A stretch of 64,000 nucleotides of DNA from Glycomyces buryatensis (lineage in GTDB: Bacteria; Actinomycetota; Actinomycetes; Mycobacteriales; Micromonosporaceae). The stretch is taken from assembly GCF_004912275.1 (NCBI RefSeq), contig NZ_STGY01000056.1, forward strand, positions 129,782-193,781. The letters are read 5' to 3'. The notes beneath the pieces are model-generated. The model was not told the DNA's origin. It ran no database searches and saw only the letters and a program-made list of their open reading frames with translations. The translations under genes and the position numbers were made by a program. Shown here piece by piece: positions 51,585 to 60,786 of this stretch; position 1 is the stretch's first letter, and every line of letters begins with the position of its first letter.

Positions 51585-52442
51585 ATGGCACTAGTTACAG
51601 CAGTACTGCACCGCGGTGTCGTCGACTCCGACGAGCCGATCCTGTGCGCCGACGACCTCGGAGTCCTCCGCGGCGACGGCGTCTTCGAGACCATCAACGT
51701 CCGCGACGGGCAGGCCTTCCTGCTCTCCGAACACCTCGACCGGATGGCGAACTCCGCGCGCCGCATGGAGTTCGAACTCCCCGCCAAGACCGAGATGGCC
51801 GAACTGGCCGAGCAGGCCCTCGCCGCCTGGCGGGGGCGCTTCACCGGCGAGGAGGCGGCGCTGCGCCTGGTCGCCACGCGCGGGCGCGAGCACGGCGGGC
51901 CGCTGACCGTCTTCGCGACGATCGACCCGGTGCCGGCGGAGCGGATCGCGCCGCGCCGGGACGGGCTCAATATCGTGACGGCCTCACTGGGGGTGGATGC
52001 CGATGCGCGGGGGAAAGCCCCGTGGCTTCTAGGCGGGGTCAAGGCACTGTCCTACGCCAGCATGATGGCGGTGACGCGCTGGGCGAAGTCCCAGGGAGCC
52101 GACGACGCGCTGTGGGTCTCGGCCGACGGCTACGCACTGGAGGGCCCGACCTCATCGCTGCTGTGGCTCGACGGCCGGACGCTGTGCACCACGCCGGCCT
52201 CGACCGGGATCCTGCCGGGGACGACCAGCGCCTACCTGCTGGAACACGCCGCGAAGGCGGGCCTGGAGACCGCCGAGCGGCTGATCACAGTGGAGGATCT
52301 GATGGGGACCGAGGCGGCCTGGCTGAGCTCGTCGGTGAGGGGTGTGGCCTTCATCACTTCGATCGATGGCAAGGCGATCGCTCAGCGGCCGGACATCACG
52401 GCTGAGCTGGACAAACTCGCGGGATTTGCCGTACCCGAATAA
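51585..52442 (+). CDS. pabC: Class IV PLP aminotransferase, aminodeoxychorismate lyase-like
   Basis: 285 residues of the branched-chain aminotransferase/4-amino-4-deoxychorismate lyase fold. Seen: LGVLRGDGVFETI, the PLP lysine in GGVKALSYASMM, EGPTSSLLW and STGILPGTTSAYLLE. Size and neighbours (folate-linked YgfZ) favour a lyase making 4-aminobenzoate for folate. GACAAT (51573-51578) lies six bases before the ATG. It is divergent from the Fur gene. Confidence 0.8.
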   Translation: MALVTAVLHRGVVDSDEPILCADDLGVLRGDGVFETINVRDGQAFLLSEHLDRMANSARRMEFELPAKTEMAELAEQALAAWRGRFTGEEAALRLVATRGREHGGPLTVFATIDPVPAERIAPRRDGLNIVTASLGVDADARGKAPWLLGGVKALSYASMMAVTRWAKSQGADDALWVSADGYALEGPTSSLLWLDGRTLCTTPASTGILPGTTSAYLLEHAAKAGLETAERLITVEDLMGTEAAWLSSSVRGVAFITSIDGKAIAQRPDITAELDKLAGFAVPE

Positions 52443-52662
52443 CGGTTTGGCATCGTTTCACAGCATGTTCCCAGGCTCGCCACAGGCCACGCTCAGAGAC
52501 GGTCCTCATAGTAATGATTGTTCCGGTCACGCCGACAAGCCGAACAGGATGACATGGGCAGTCGCCTGGGAGGCACGGAACAATCCGGGGGCACATACCG
52601 GAAAGGGCAATCGGGCACAGCCCTTCCGGTGCCAATGAAAAGTGGAGCTTCTCCACTTTATC

Positions 52663-52696
52663 GGGGCCGCAGCGAATGGGCAAGCGCTGCGGCCCC
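52663..52696. terminator. Strong hairpin after pabC
   Basis: GGGGCCGCAGCG and CGCTGCGGCCCC form a 12-bp stem with a 10-base loop, followed by ATTAATG. Confidence 0.75.
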
Positions 52697-52797
52697 ATTA
52701 ATGTGTCACAGAACCGACACGACTACATATCGGCACGACAATGCATCGGCCGGTTCTCAAGCTGCCGCACTTCCGCCGCGCTATCGCGAACGCGATC

Positions 52798-52817
52798 CTA
52801 TAGGATATATCCTATAG
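52798..52817. promoter_or_regulatory. AT-rich perfect palindrome
   Basis: CTATAGGATA|TATCCTATAG, 20 bp, 35 bp from the oxidase stop codon. Its composition is unlike the surroundings; it resembles a regulator operator, yet no gene starts nearby. Confidence 0.55.
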
Positions 52818-52851
52818 AGATGTGTTCGGCGCCGCGAGTGCTCCGTTCGCT

Positions 52852-54213
52852 TTAAACTGCTAGTACCTTGCCGGGGTTGAGAATCCCCAAAGGATCGAAC
52901 GCGTGCTTGATGCGGCGCTGGACCGCCAGGTTCACCGGATCCATTTCCCTTGCGAGCCAGTCGCGTTTGAGCATTCCCACCCCGTGTTCGCCGGTAATGG
53001 TGCCGCCCATGGCGAGTGCCATTTCCAGGATCTCATCGAATGCGGCCCGGCCCGCCGCGACGGACGACTCGTCCTCGGGGTGGACCACGATGTTCGGGTG
53101 GAGGTTCCCGTCTCCCGCATGGGCGATGACCCCGATGACGACCCCGTGGCGCTCAGCCGCGGCGGCGACGCCGTCGAGGGCCTCGGCCAGGCGCGAGCGC
53201 GGCACGGCGACGTCGTCGACCAGGACGGTCCCCAGCCGCTCCATCGCGTGATAGGCATTGCGGCGGGATTCGAGCAGCGCGTCGGCCTCCGTCTCGTCGG
53301 TCGCCCGGAAGACCTCGGCCGCACCGGATTCGGTGCACAGGCGCTCGATCTCGGTGAGTTCGGCGACGGGGTTCGAATCGGCGCACACCAGCAACAGGGC
53401 GGCGGCGTCGGTCGGCAGTCCCTGCGGGCGCAGGGCTTCGAGCGCCCGCAGGTGGACATTGTCGATGAGCTCCAACAGGCTCGGCTGGCAGCCCGCGGCC
53501 ATGATCGCGGTGACTGCGTTCCCGGCCGCGGCGGTGGTGTCGAAGACGGCCGCGAGCGTGAGGCGCTCGGCGGGGATCGGGGAGAGCTTGAGCGTGGCCT
53601 CGGTGATGACGCCGAGGGTGCCCTCGGAGCCGCACATGAGCCGGGTCAGGTCGTATCCGGCCACGCCCTTGGCGGTCTGGCGGCCGCAGCGCATGACCTC
53701 GCCCGAGGCGAGGACGACTTCCAGGCCGAGCACGTATTCGGCGGTGACGCCGTATTTGACGCAGCACATGCCTCCGGCGGCGGTGGCGATATTGCCGCCG
53801 ATGGTGGAGATCTGCCAGGAACCGGGGTCGGGCGAGTAGCGCAGGCCGTGTTCGGCCGCGGCCCTGGAGATGTCGGCGTTGAGGACGCCGGGCTCGCAGA
53901 CCGCGATGCGATTGACGGGGTCGATCGAGACGATCTGGTTCATCGGCGAGACGTCGAGGAGGATGGCCCCGTCCACGGCGGTCGCGGACCCGGCCAGTCC
54001 GGTCCGGGCACCTTGCGTGACAACCGGAGTGCCGTACTCGGAGGCGACGCCCAGAACCGCCGAGACGGTGGCGGCGTCCGCGGCCCGGACCAGAGCGGCG
54101 GCCCTCCCGGGCTCGACCAGTCGCGCCTGGTCGACCGAATGCGCGGCGATGACGTCGGCATCGACCACGGGCTCGACACCGGCGGTGGCCAGCGCGGAAA
54201 ACAGATCGCTCAT
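52852..54213 (-). CDS. FAD-linked oxidase (GlcD/D-2-hydroxyacid dehydrogenase family)
   Basis: 453 residues. FAD-binding PCMH domain (VVTQGARTGLAGSATAVDGAILLDVS, GGNIATAAGGMCCVKYGV, LTRLMCGSEGTLGVI) and the C-terminal oxidase domain with AHAGDGNLHPNIVVHP and GTITGEHGVGMLKRDW. It should oxidise a D-2-hydroxy acid such as glycolate or D-lactate. GAGAAT (54220-54225) is six bases before the ATG. No iron-sulfur partner gene is adjacent. Confidence 0.92.
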   Translation of the reverse strand: MSDLFSALATAGVEPVVDADVIAAHSVDQARLVEPGRAAALVRAADAATVSAVLGVASEYGTPVVTQGARTGLAGSATAVDGAILLDVSPMNQIVSIDPVNRIAVCEPGVLNADISRAAAEHGLRYSPDPGSWQISTIGGNIATAAGGMCCVKYGVTAEYVLGLEVVLASGEVMRCGRQTAKGVAGYDLTRLMCGSEGTLGVITEATLKLSPIPAERLTLAAVFDTTAAAGNAVTAIMAAGCQPSLLELIDNVHLRALEALRPQGLPTDAAALLLVCADSNPVAELTEIERLCTESGAAEVFRATDETEADALLESRRNAYHAMERLGTVLVDDVAVPRSRLAEALDGVAAAAERHGVVIGVIAHAGDGNLHPNIVVHPEDESSVAAGRAAFDEILEMALAMGGTITGEHGVGMLKRDWLAREMDPVNLAVQRRIKHAFDPLGILNPGKVLAV

Positions 54214-54230
54214 ACCGCGATTCTCACACG

Positions 54231-55199
54231 CTAGGCGTAGGGATCCGTGTCGATGACTTCCCGAGCGATCTTCGCGATGTCCTCGACCACGGCGATGCCG
54301 TCTTCTTCGGAGGCCAAGCCGCCGGTCATGATCGCCAGTTCGATCGGGTTGTCGGTGTCGCCGGCGATGACGCCGATCGAGTTGACCACCCATTCACCGC
54401 CGAGGTCGTCGCGGGTGTCCCAGCCGTTCTTCGACCACACGGTCTCGCCCTCGGCGGCGGCGGCCGAGACGCCCCAGGACTGGTCTTCCTCCAGGTCGCC
54501 CATGAGGGAGCGCGCGTACTCGGTCTGCGCGGCGTCCAAGATGCCGTCGTAGAGGGCGGTCTCCAGCATGGTCCGCTGGTCGGCGGCGGTGGACCAGGTC
54601 AGGCCCCACTGCTCGGTCTCGTACGGCTCGGTGTTCTCCAGGCCGAATTCCTCGTGGGCCTCGCGGATCGCGGCGTGCCCGTCGTCGAAGACGCCGAACA
54701 GCAGGTTGGTGGTGGCCTCGTTGTCCGATTCGCGGATCATCTTCTCGGCGTCGGTGGCGACCCAGTCGGGGAAGTCCTCGGGCGAGCCGTATTCGCGCAG
54801 CAGCATCGTGAGGATCTCGACCTTGACGATGGAGGCGGTGCTGTGCTGCTCCTCGGCCTTGTAGCCGAGGTCGAATTCGCTGTCGCTCAACGCGACCGAG
54901 ACGTACAGGTTCTCGTCCTCGATGCCGGCGAGGTATTCGTCGATCCGCTCGGTGAGGTCGGACTCGAGCTTTTCATGGGCGGCGGCGCGCAGTTCCTCGG
55001 CGTCGGGCTGGAGCGAGGAGTCGGCGAGTTCGGACTCGTCGGCCTGCGAGCTGGGAAGGCCTTCGTCGGAGGAGCCGCCGAGGCCTACGTCTTCGGCGGT
55101 GAAATCGCCCACGTAAATGGTGGTGGCGACGAGTACGGCGAGGGCGGGGACGGCGAGGTAGGGCCAGAGCCGCCGCGATGGATTCGGCTTGGGGGTCAC
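54231..55199 (-). CDS. Membrane-anchored class A beta-lactamase-fold protein
   Basis: 322 residues. N-terminal membrane helix (LWPYLAVPALAVLVATTIYV), acidic linker, then a serine beta-lactamase/transpeptidase-like domain: STASIVKVE with Ser and Lys of SxxK, SDN in RESDNEATTNLL, and SKNG in place of KTG. The omega-loop Glu of true lactamases is not evident. GTG 55199 is chosen; the upstream frame is not coding-like. Probably a cell-wall binding or hydrolase homologue rather than a resistance enzyme. Confidence 0.78.
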   Translation of the reverse strand: MTPKPNPSRRLWPYLAVPALAVLVATTIYVGDFTAEDVGLGGSSDEGLPSSQADESELADSSLQPDAEELRAAAHEKLESDLTERIDEYLAGIEDENLYVSVALSDSEFDLGYKAEEQHSTASIVKVEILTMLLREYGSPEDFPDWVATDAEKMIRESDNEATTNLLFGVFDDGHAAIREAHEEFGLENTEPYETEQWGLTWSTAADQRTMLETALYDGILDAAQTEYARSLMGDLEEDQSWGVSAAAAEGETVWSKNGWDTRDDLGGEWVVNSIGVIAGDTDNPIELAIMTGGLASEEDGIAVVEDIAKIAREVIDTDPYA

Positions 55200-55700
55200 G
55201 GGTGGAGAACCTGACTCTTGGATGGGGTGTCGCTGACAAGGTACTGCGGCCCACGCTAAAGCAGGTGGCAGGGCGGCGACTACCCGGGTTGAACCCGAGA
55301 AATTGTAACGCTTATACAACGCTACGGCCAATGTCGCTATTGCGTCCCTTGCCCATACACGCGCCCCACTCGAACCGGTCCGGCTTCCTCGCGCCGCCAA
55401 CCCGAACCCTCGACCTTCTGATCCGCAGTCAGATGCTCCGGCTCCCGAGCGAGCCTCCCGGACGAGTCGCCCGACCCGACTGTGCCCGTCCGCGAACGGA
55501 CGAGACGCCCGGAACCGGCTGGGGCGCCGGCTCCGAGCGTCTGGAGTCCGTCTTGATAGCGGGCGGGCCGTGAGGCACTGGCCCGGGCATTCGAGGTGGG
55601 ACCTGGGGAGGAAATGACCACTACGTTTGCCCGGTGTCAGTGCCTCACGGAGATTCCACCCGGTGAAGCCCCCGCCGCGGCGGGGACGCTTTCGAAGCGG
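55200..55700. other. Intergenic region with opposed promoters
   Basis: 501 bp, no supported gene. TTGAAC (55289-55294), 18 bp, TATACA (55313-55318) is a plus-strand promoter; on the minus strand TACAAT (55307-55302) could serve the beta-lactamase-like gene 100 bp away. A weak 80-codon frame from ATG 55331 follows the plus promoter but has odd composition. The palindrome CCCCGCCGCGGCGGGG (55670-55685) is a terminator for the next minus-strand gene. Confidence 0.5.
55670..55685 (-). terminator. GC palindrome downstream of the cupredoxin-size surface protein
   Basis: CCCCGCCG|CGGCGGGG, 15 bases past the stop of the gene at 55701-56657 in its direction of transcription, without an obvious U-run. 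Confidence 0.5.
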
Positions 55701-56657
55701 TCACGCGGCCGCCCGGAACTTGAGCATGGTGCGCATCACCGCGGCGCTCACGCCCACGAGGCAGACGATCGCGATCAAGGCGAGCAGTCCGTTGGCCCCA
55801 TCGGTGACCGCCTTCGGATCCACCGCCACGACCTCTTCGCCGTTCGGGGCGCCCGAGCCGGAGCTGTCGGTGCCCGAGTCGGTGCCGGTCTCGCCGAACG
55901 AGTTCACCTCTTTGCCCTCATCGGACTTCGAGTCCTCGTCCGTGCCCGCGGCATCGGATCCCTCGGGTCGCTCTTCGGGGTTCGAGCCGGGGCCCTCGCC
56001 CCGACCGGCTGCGGCCCCATCGCCTGCGGCCGAGTCGGGTTCGGACTCGTTCGTCTGTTCACTGCCCTCGCCATCGGAATCGGACGCGGGCGCCTCGCCG
56101 CTCGCCGGTTCCTGGTTCTCCGGGGCATCGTCATCGGACTGCGCCTCCGCTACCCTCACCTGCGCGGCGTCGTAGTCGGCGAACAGCCCGTGGCAATTGG
56201 GGACCATCGCCACCTCGGCCGAACGGTTCATCACGAACACCTGCTCCGAGTCCGGATCGATGTCGTAGATCTCGTCGCCGACGTGCAGCTGCGCGTCCGT
56301 GCCCAGTTCGTTGCGGTAGCTCACCTCGGAGCCGACCGGCACCGTCACCTCGGTCGAGTCGGGCTTGGAGGAAGCCGACACGACGTCGAGGGTGCCGCAG
56401 TTGCCGCTGAAGACGATCTGGTCGTCACTGCTCGAACCGGACTCGTCGGCCGTCGCCATGCTCACGCCGGCCGCACCGCCGACCGCGAGCATCCCGGCCG
56501 CCGAAATGGCGGCCAGACGCGACTTGCGCCGCTGCGTGCGCCTGTCCATGACGGCCTGCACCGTCGGGGGGATCCGACCGTCGCTGACCGGATAGGGCAG
56601 CGGAGGACGTGTCTGGGCTCGCGATGGCTCGCCGAGCTTCGTCTTGTGTCTTCCCAT
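55701..56657 (-). CDS. Hypothetical two-helix surface protein
   Basis: 318 residues, unrecognised. Cytoplasmic basic N-terminus, membrane helix (RLAAISAAGMLAVGGAAGVSM), a small beta-rich domain of about 110 residues with two cysteines (GNCGTLDV and PNCHGLFADYD), a very acidic Ser/Glu/Gly linker and a C-terminal membrane helix (GLLALIAIVCLVGVSAAVM). The CHG/beta pattern could be a metal-binding fold but ligands are incomplete. Confidence 0.75.
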   Translation of the reverse strand: MGRHKTKLGEPSRAQTRPPLPYPVSDGRIPPTVQAVMDRRTQRRKSRLAAISAAGMLAVGGAAGVSMATADESGSSSDDQIVFSGNCGTLDVVSASSKPDSTEVTVPVGSEVSYRNELGTDAQLHVGDEIYDIDPDSEQVFVMNRSAEVAMVPNCHGLFADYDAAQVRVAEAQSDDDAPENQEPASGEAPASDSDGEGSEQTNESEPDSAAGDGAAAGRGEGPGSNPEERPEGSDAAGTDEDSKSDEGKEVNSFGETGTDSGTDSSGSGAPNGEEVVAVDPKAVTDGANGLLALIAIVCLVGVSAAVMRTMLKFRAAA

Positions 56658-56914
56658 GCCTGCGACTCTCCAACTGCGGGTACATGTTCGGGGCGACCAG
56701 TCGGATCGCCCGAATCAGGTCTCAACCTTTTTCAACGAGCGAGCAAGAAGAAGGTGACGGCCCCGCCGCAGAACGATTTCCAGACCGCCGAGGCAGGCTC
56801 AGAGCCGGGCGGCTTCACACGCGTCCCGTGATCGGGGGCGAAGGGCCCAAAATTGCCGACGTCCGTAGGATGTGCCCTGGACGACCTCTAGCAGAGACCG
56901 CGAGAACCTCTCCC

Positions 56915-58792
56915 ATGGCGATCACCAACACCACACCCGAATCCGGAGACGGACCCGCGAGCGAATCCGGGACCGAGACGCCCGACGACGCCGCCCGCTG
57001 GCAGCGCTTCGCCGCCGGCCACGCCGCTCCCGCCGAGGGCGCCCCCACCGGGCCCGGCCAACCGGGCCGAGGCGCCCGCCTCACCGCGACAGTCCGCCGC
57101 GCCGCCTCCAGCGAGTGGACCATCGCCGCCCTCTTCAGCATCGCCCTCGCCCTCGCCATGACCTGGCCGCTCGCCCGCGACATCAACCAGGTCATCCCCC
57201 ACGACCTCGGCGACCCGCTGCTCCAGACCTACACCCTCGGCTGGATCTCCGAATCGCTGCGAAACGACCCGAGCGGCATCTGGGGGACCAACAGCTTCTG
57301 GCCGGCCCCCGACTCCTTCCTCTTCACCGACACGCTCCTGGGCTACACCCCGGCCGCCCTGTTCGCCACCAGCCCCACCAGCGCACTGGTCGTCTACAAC
57401 CTCCTGTTCATCGGGACGTTCGCACTCGCATTCCTCGGCGCCTACGCCCTGCTGCGCCAACTCGGCGCCCGCATCGCCGGCTCTGCCGTCGGCGCCGCCG
57501 CCTTCGCCTATGCCCCTTGGAAACTCGCCCATGCCGGGCACCTCCAGGTGCTCTCCTGCGGCGGCATCGCCCTCGCGCTCGCCATGCTCGCGCGCGGCCA
57601 CGGCTACTCGCTGCGCGGCGGCTTCAAGCCCGAGCGGCAGCGGCCCGGCTGGATCCTCGCCGGATGGCTCACGGCCCTGTGGCAGTTCTCGATCGGCGCC
57701 GGGCTCGGCATCCCGTTCGTGTACCTGCTGCTGGGCGTCGGCGTGGTCGTCGGCCTGCATTGGCTCGCCAAGCGGCCGCGCCTGCGCTGGCAGACCTTGG
57801 CCGCCAACGGGATCGGTGGCACCGTTTTCAGCCTCGGGGTGCTGTGGATCGCCGACAGGCACGCCGTGGTCGCCCGCGCGTACCCCGAGGCGATCCGCGA
57901 CGTCGAGTACATCAGCTGGTTCAGCCCGACCTGGCAGAGCTTCGTCATGGCACCGGAGGAGTCCCGGCTGTGGGGCGAGGCCCACGCGGCCGCCCGCGTC
58001 GACCTGACCTGGCCCCCGGAGCAGACCCTGCTCGTCGGCTTCACCCTGCTCGCCCTCGCCCTGGTGGGCCTGGTCTGGTCGGTCTGGAGCCGCTGGCAGC
58101 GGTTCTGGCTGGCGTTCGGCGCCGCGGCCTGCATAGCGCTGGCGATGGGGCCGAACTTTCTCGACGACGGGGCCTGGGCCTGGCGGCTGCTCTACGACCA
58201 CGCCCCCGGTTTCGATGCGATCCGCACGCCGGGGCGCCTGGTCATCTACGCGACGCTGATTCTGGCGATCCTCGCGGCGGGGACGCTCACCCGCATCGCC
58301 GACGCGGCCGACGCCATCTCGCACCGCGCGCGCGTCGACAAGCGGCTCCAGGTGCGTGCGCCCCGGCGCGTGCAGGCGCTGCTGTTCCTGCCGATCGTGC
58401 TGGTGCTCGCGGAAGGCATGGCGGTCAACCGGAACCAGGAGCCGCCGCAGGCGCCGCTCGACATGGCGGCGGTGGAGGGTCCGGCGCTGTTCCTGCCGAT
58501 GGGCGGGGGCGACACGCGGCTCCAGTACTGGAGCATCGACGGCTTCGTGGACATGGCGAACGGAACGGCGGCGTTCACGCCCCAGGCGCAGACCGAGATC
58601 AGTGCGGCGTCGCAGTCGTTCCCCAGCGAGGAGTCCGTGGACGCCCTGCGCGAGAGCGGCATCGAGACGGTCGTGGTCATCCCGGGCTGGCTGCCCGGCA
58701 GCGACTGGGACGGCATGGACTACGAGTCGGACCCGATCGGCATGGAGGTCGAGCGAACCGACGAAGTGGTCATCTACCACCTCGGGGACTAA
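56915..58792 (+). CDS. Polytopic membrane protein, GT-C glycosyltransferase-like
   Basis: 625 residues with a disordered N-terminus (about 60 residues), then about 11 membrane helices and a C-terminal extracytoplasmic domain. The first long loop holds PLARDINQVIPHDLGDPLLQTY with acidic residues placed as in GT-C enzymes such as the YfhO/PMT group. Substrate unknown. ATG 56915 is chosen from the onset of non-shadow composition. It ends one base before the convergent PAS-like gene. Confidence 0.75.
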   Translation: MAITNTTPESGDGPASESGTETPDDAARWQRFAAGHAAPAEGAPTGPGQPGRGARLTATVRRAASSEWTIAALFSIALALAMTWPLARDINQVIPHDLGDPLLQTYTLGWISESLRNDPSGIWGTNSFWPAPDSFLFTDTLLGYTPAALFATSPTSALVVYNLLFIGTFALAFLGAYALLRQLGARIAGSAVGAAAFAYAPWKLAHAGHLQVLSCGGIALALAMLARGHGYSLRGGFKPERQRPGWILAGWLTALWQFSIGAGLGIPFVYLLLGVGVVVGLHWLAKRPRLRWQTLAANGIGGTVFSLGVLWIADRHAVVARAYPEAIRDVEYISWFSPTWQSFVMAPEESRLWGEAHAAARVDLTWPPEQTLLVGFTLLALALVGLVWSVWSRWQRFWLAFGAAACIALAMGPNFLDDGAWAWRLLYDHAPGFDAIRTPGRLVIYATLILAILAAGTLTRIADAADAISHRARVDKRLQVRAPRRVQALLFLPIVLVLAEGMAVNRNQEPPQAPLDMAAVEGPALFLPMGGGDTRLQYWSIDGFVDMANGTAAFTPQAQTEISAASQSFPSEESVDALRESGIETVVVIPGWLPGSDWDGMDYESDPIGMEVERTDEVVIYHLGD

Positions 58793-58793
58793 T

Positions 58794-59294
58794 TCAGCTG
58801 GGGCCGAGCGGGGTCATGAATGCGAGCGCTCCAATGGCGTCGAGCTGCGGCGGGCAGTGCAGCGGCGAGGCCGTCACGTCGAAGGTCCGGTGAACCCCGC
58901 GCCGCTCGATGCGCATCAGGCTCCGCTCCAGGGCATCGGTCTGCAGCGCCTGCACCGGCGCCAATCTCGCGAGCTCGCCATCGGTGAGCGGATGGGCGCC
59001 GGCCGTGAAATCAAGGAATCGCAGGCCCGAATGCAGGAACCTCGGCATGGAAGCCTCTACTTCGGACCCTAGTCCGAGGGCGTCCACCGCCCTCGGGGAA
59101 ATCGCCGCGATCCGCGTATCCGCCGCCAGGAGCAGGCACACATCCGCACTCGCGCACACCGCGGCGCGCCAGGTCGCCAGACCTGGATGCAGATGCCCGC
59201 CGTTGGCACCGGGAGCGACCGCCCTCAGTGGAATAACGAGTTCGAGTTGCGTCAATGGGCGTCCCGGGGTAGACGTTACGCTCAGTCGATTCAC
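58794..59294 (-). CDS. Small PAS-like protein
   Basis: 166 residues, one compact domain. The stretch LLLAADTRIAAISPRAVDALGLGSEVEASMPRFL reads like the core of a PAS domain, with no kinase or output domain attached. GTG 59294. It is divergent from arcA by 50 bp, so it might sense a signal for it, but this is only position. Confidence 0.6.
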   Translation of the reverse strand: MNRLSVTSTPGRPLTQLELVIPLRAVAPGANGGHLHPGLATWRAAVCASADVCLLLAADTRIAAISPRAVDALGLGSEVEASMPRFLHSGLRFLDFTAGAHPLTDGELARLAPVQALQTDALERSLMRIERRGVHRTFDVTASPLHCPPQLDAIGALAFMTPLGPS

Positions 59295-59344
59295 GTTAAC
59301 AGAAGGAAGTTGATCTTCACCCCCGGTGCGCCTACCCTCTGATC

Positions 59345-60583
59345 ATGAGTGCGAACGAGTCTCCCGCGTACGGCGTCGAATCCGAAGTGGGCCGCCTTCG
59401 AAGCGTCATGCTCCACCGCCCCGGCGGCGAGCTGCGCCGCCTGACCCCCCGCAACAACGGAGCCCTCCTCTTCGACGGCATCCCCTGGGTCGAACGCGCC
59501 CAGGACGAACACGACCGCTTCGCCGCCACGCTCCTCGAACACAGCGTCGAAGTCCTCTACGTCGGCGCGCTCCTCACCGAGTGCCTCTACTTCCCCGACG
59601 CCCGCGAGCAGATCATCACCTCCGTCACCGCCGACCCGCGACTCGGCCAGAGCCTCGCCGCCTCCCTCCGCGGATACCTGTCCGACCTCGACCCCGAACG
59701 ACTCACCGCCGTCCTCATCGAAGGACTCACCAAGGAGGAGTTCGGCGACTCGGACAGTCTGCGGGGCAAGCTCATGCGCGCCACCGACTTCGTCATCGAC
59801 CCGCTCCCGAACATGATGTTCACCAGGGACTCCTCCGTCTGGATCGGCGACGCGGTCGCCGTCACCAGCCTCGCCATGCCCGCCCGCCGCCGCGAGACGG
59901 CACTGACCGGCATCGTCTACCACCACCACCCCCGCTTCACCCACGTCCCGAAGCTCTACGACCCCTCGCTCGAACACCTCGAAGGCGGCGACGTCCTCGC
60001 CCTCGCCCCCGGCGTCCTCGCCGTAGGCGTCGGCGAACGCACCACCCCGGCCGGAGCGGAACGACTGGCGCGCAAGGCCTTCGAACTGGGCACCATCCAT
60101 ACCCTCCTGGTGGTCCCGATCGCCCAACGCCGCGCCACTATGCACCTGGACACCGTCTGCACCATGGTCGACGACCGGCGCATGGTCATGTACGCCCCGG
60201 CCGAACGCCGCCTGGAGGCCTACACGGTGCGGCTCGGCGACGACGGCGAACTCGACATCGAGGGCCCGCGCGGCTTCCTCGACGCCGCCGCCGACGCGAT
60301 GGGGATCGACCGCATCGAGATCATCCACACCGGTGAGCGCGACGTGGTGACGGCCGAGCGCGAGCAGTGGGACGACGGCAACAACACCCTCGCGCTGGCA
60401 CAGGGCGTCGCGGTCGCCTACGAGCGCAACACGGTCACGAACGGCCGTCTCGAACGGGCGGGCATCAAGGTCCTCACCATTCCCGGCTCCGAACTCGGCT
60501 CCGGCCGGGGCGGCCCCAGGTGCATGTCCTGCCCGATCACGCGCGAGCATCCGGTGAGGCCCGCACAGCCGCAAGAGCTCTGA
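59345..60583 (+). CDS. arcA: Arginine deiminase
   Basis: Hydrolyses arginine to citrulline and ammonia. 412 residues. Seen: [34 protein letters not shown] (Asp), [13 protein letters not shown] (Glu-Gly-Gly-Asp), THLD-type motif as [11 protein letters not shown] (His), and the nucleophilic Cys in [17 protein letters not shown] (59333-59338) is exactly six bases before the ATG. No arcB or arcC follows, so it is a stand-alone deiminase. Confidence 0.95.
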   Translation: MSANESPAYGVESEVGRLRSVMLHRPGGELRRLTPRNNGALLFDGIPWVERAQDEHDRFAATLLEHSVEVLYVGALLTECLYFPDAREQIITSVTADPRLGQSLAASLRGYLSDLDPERLTAVLIEGLTKEEFGDSDSLRGKLMRATDFVIDPLPNMMFTRDSSVWIGDAVAVTSLAMPARRRETALTGIVYHHHPRFTHVPKLYDPSLEHLEGGDVLALAPGVLAVGVGERTTPAGAERLARKAFELGTIHTLLVVPIAQRRATMHLDTVCTMVDDRRMVMYAPAERRLEAYTVRLGDDGELDIEGPRGFLDAAADAMGIDRIEIIHTGERDVVTAEREQWDDGNNTLALAQGVAVAYERNTVTNGRLERAGIKVLTIPGSELGSGRGGPRCMSCPITREHPVRPAQPQEL

Positions 60584-60619
60584 GAGGAGCAGTAGGGTCG
60601 GCGCCGAGAACACTGCGGC

Positions 60620-60727
60620 TGACGGCCATCCCAAACCCCACCCACCGAGGGGACCATAGGCCCAACCTTCCCGCGCGGGTGCGACAAGAATCCGTGCGCG
60701 CCGCGGTCATGTCACCCGAACGAGTGA
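60620..60727 (-). repeat. 108-bp dispersed repeat, copy 1
   Basis: On the minus strand this aligns without gaps to 62189-62296, about 70% identical by eye, with best-conserved blocks TGTCGxACCCGCGCGGGA and GGTTxGGGATGGxCGTCA. It lies between arcA and the end of purD. Confidence 0.75.
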
Positions 60728-60786
60728 GTCCGAGTCGTGCACTGACCAACCGAGCCCCGGCCGGACACGGCCGGGTCCGGCCCGGG

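Larger units (their letters stand above)
52443..52851. other. Intergenic region between convergent genes
   Basis: 409 bp without a supported gene. It contains a small AGTGGAG/CTCCACT hairpin (52641-52658), a 12-bp-stem terminator (52663-52696) and a 20-bp AT-rich palindrome CTATAGGATATATCCTATAG (52798-52817). Because both flanking genes end here, an unannotated small RNA is possible. Confidence 0.5.

Noticed and set aside
52342-52817. Several 98-100 codon frames between pabC and the oxidase
   Set aside because: They cross hairpins and the AT palindrome and have no recognisable composition or start signals.
54231-55199. True class A beta-lactamase (resistance gene)
   Set aside because: The KTG motif is SKNG and the omega-loop glutamate is not evident; more likely a cell-wall-related homologue.
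55331-55573. 80-codon ORF downstream of TTGAAC-N18-TATACA
   Set aside because: Pro/Arg-rich composition and no ribosome site; kept only as a note in the intergenic entry.
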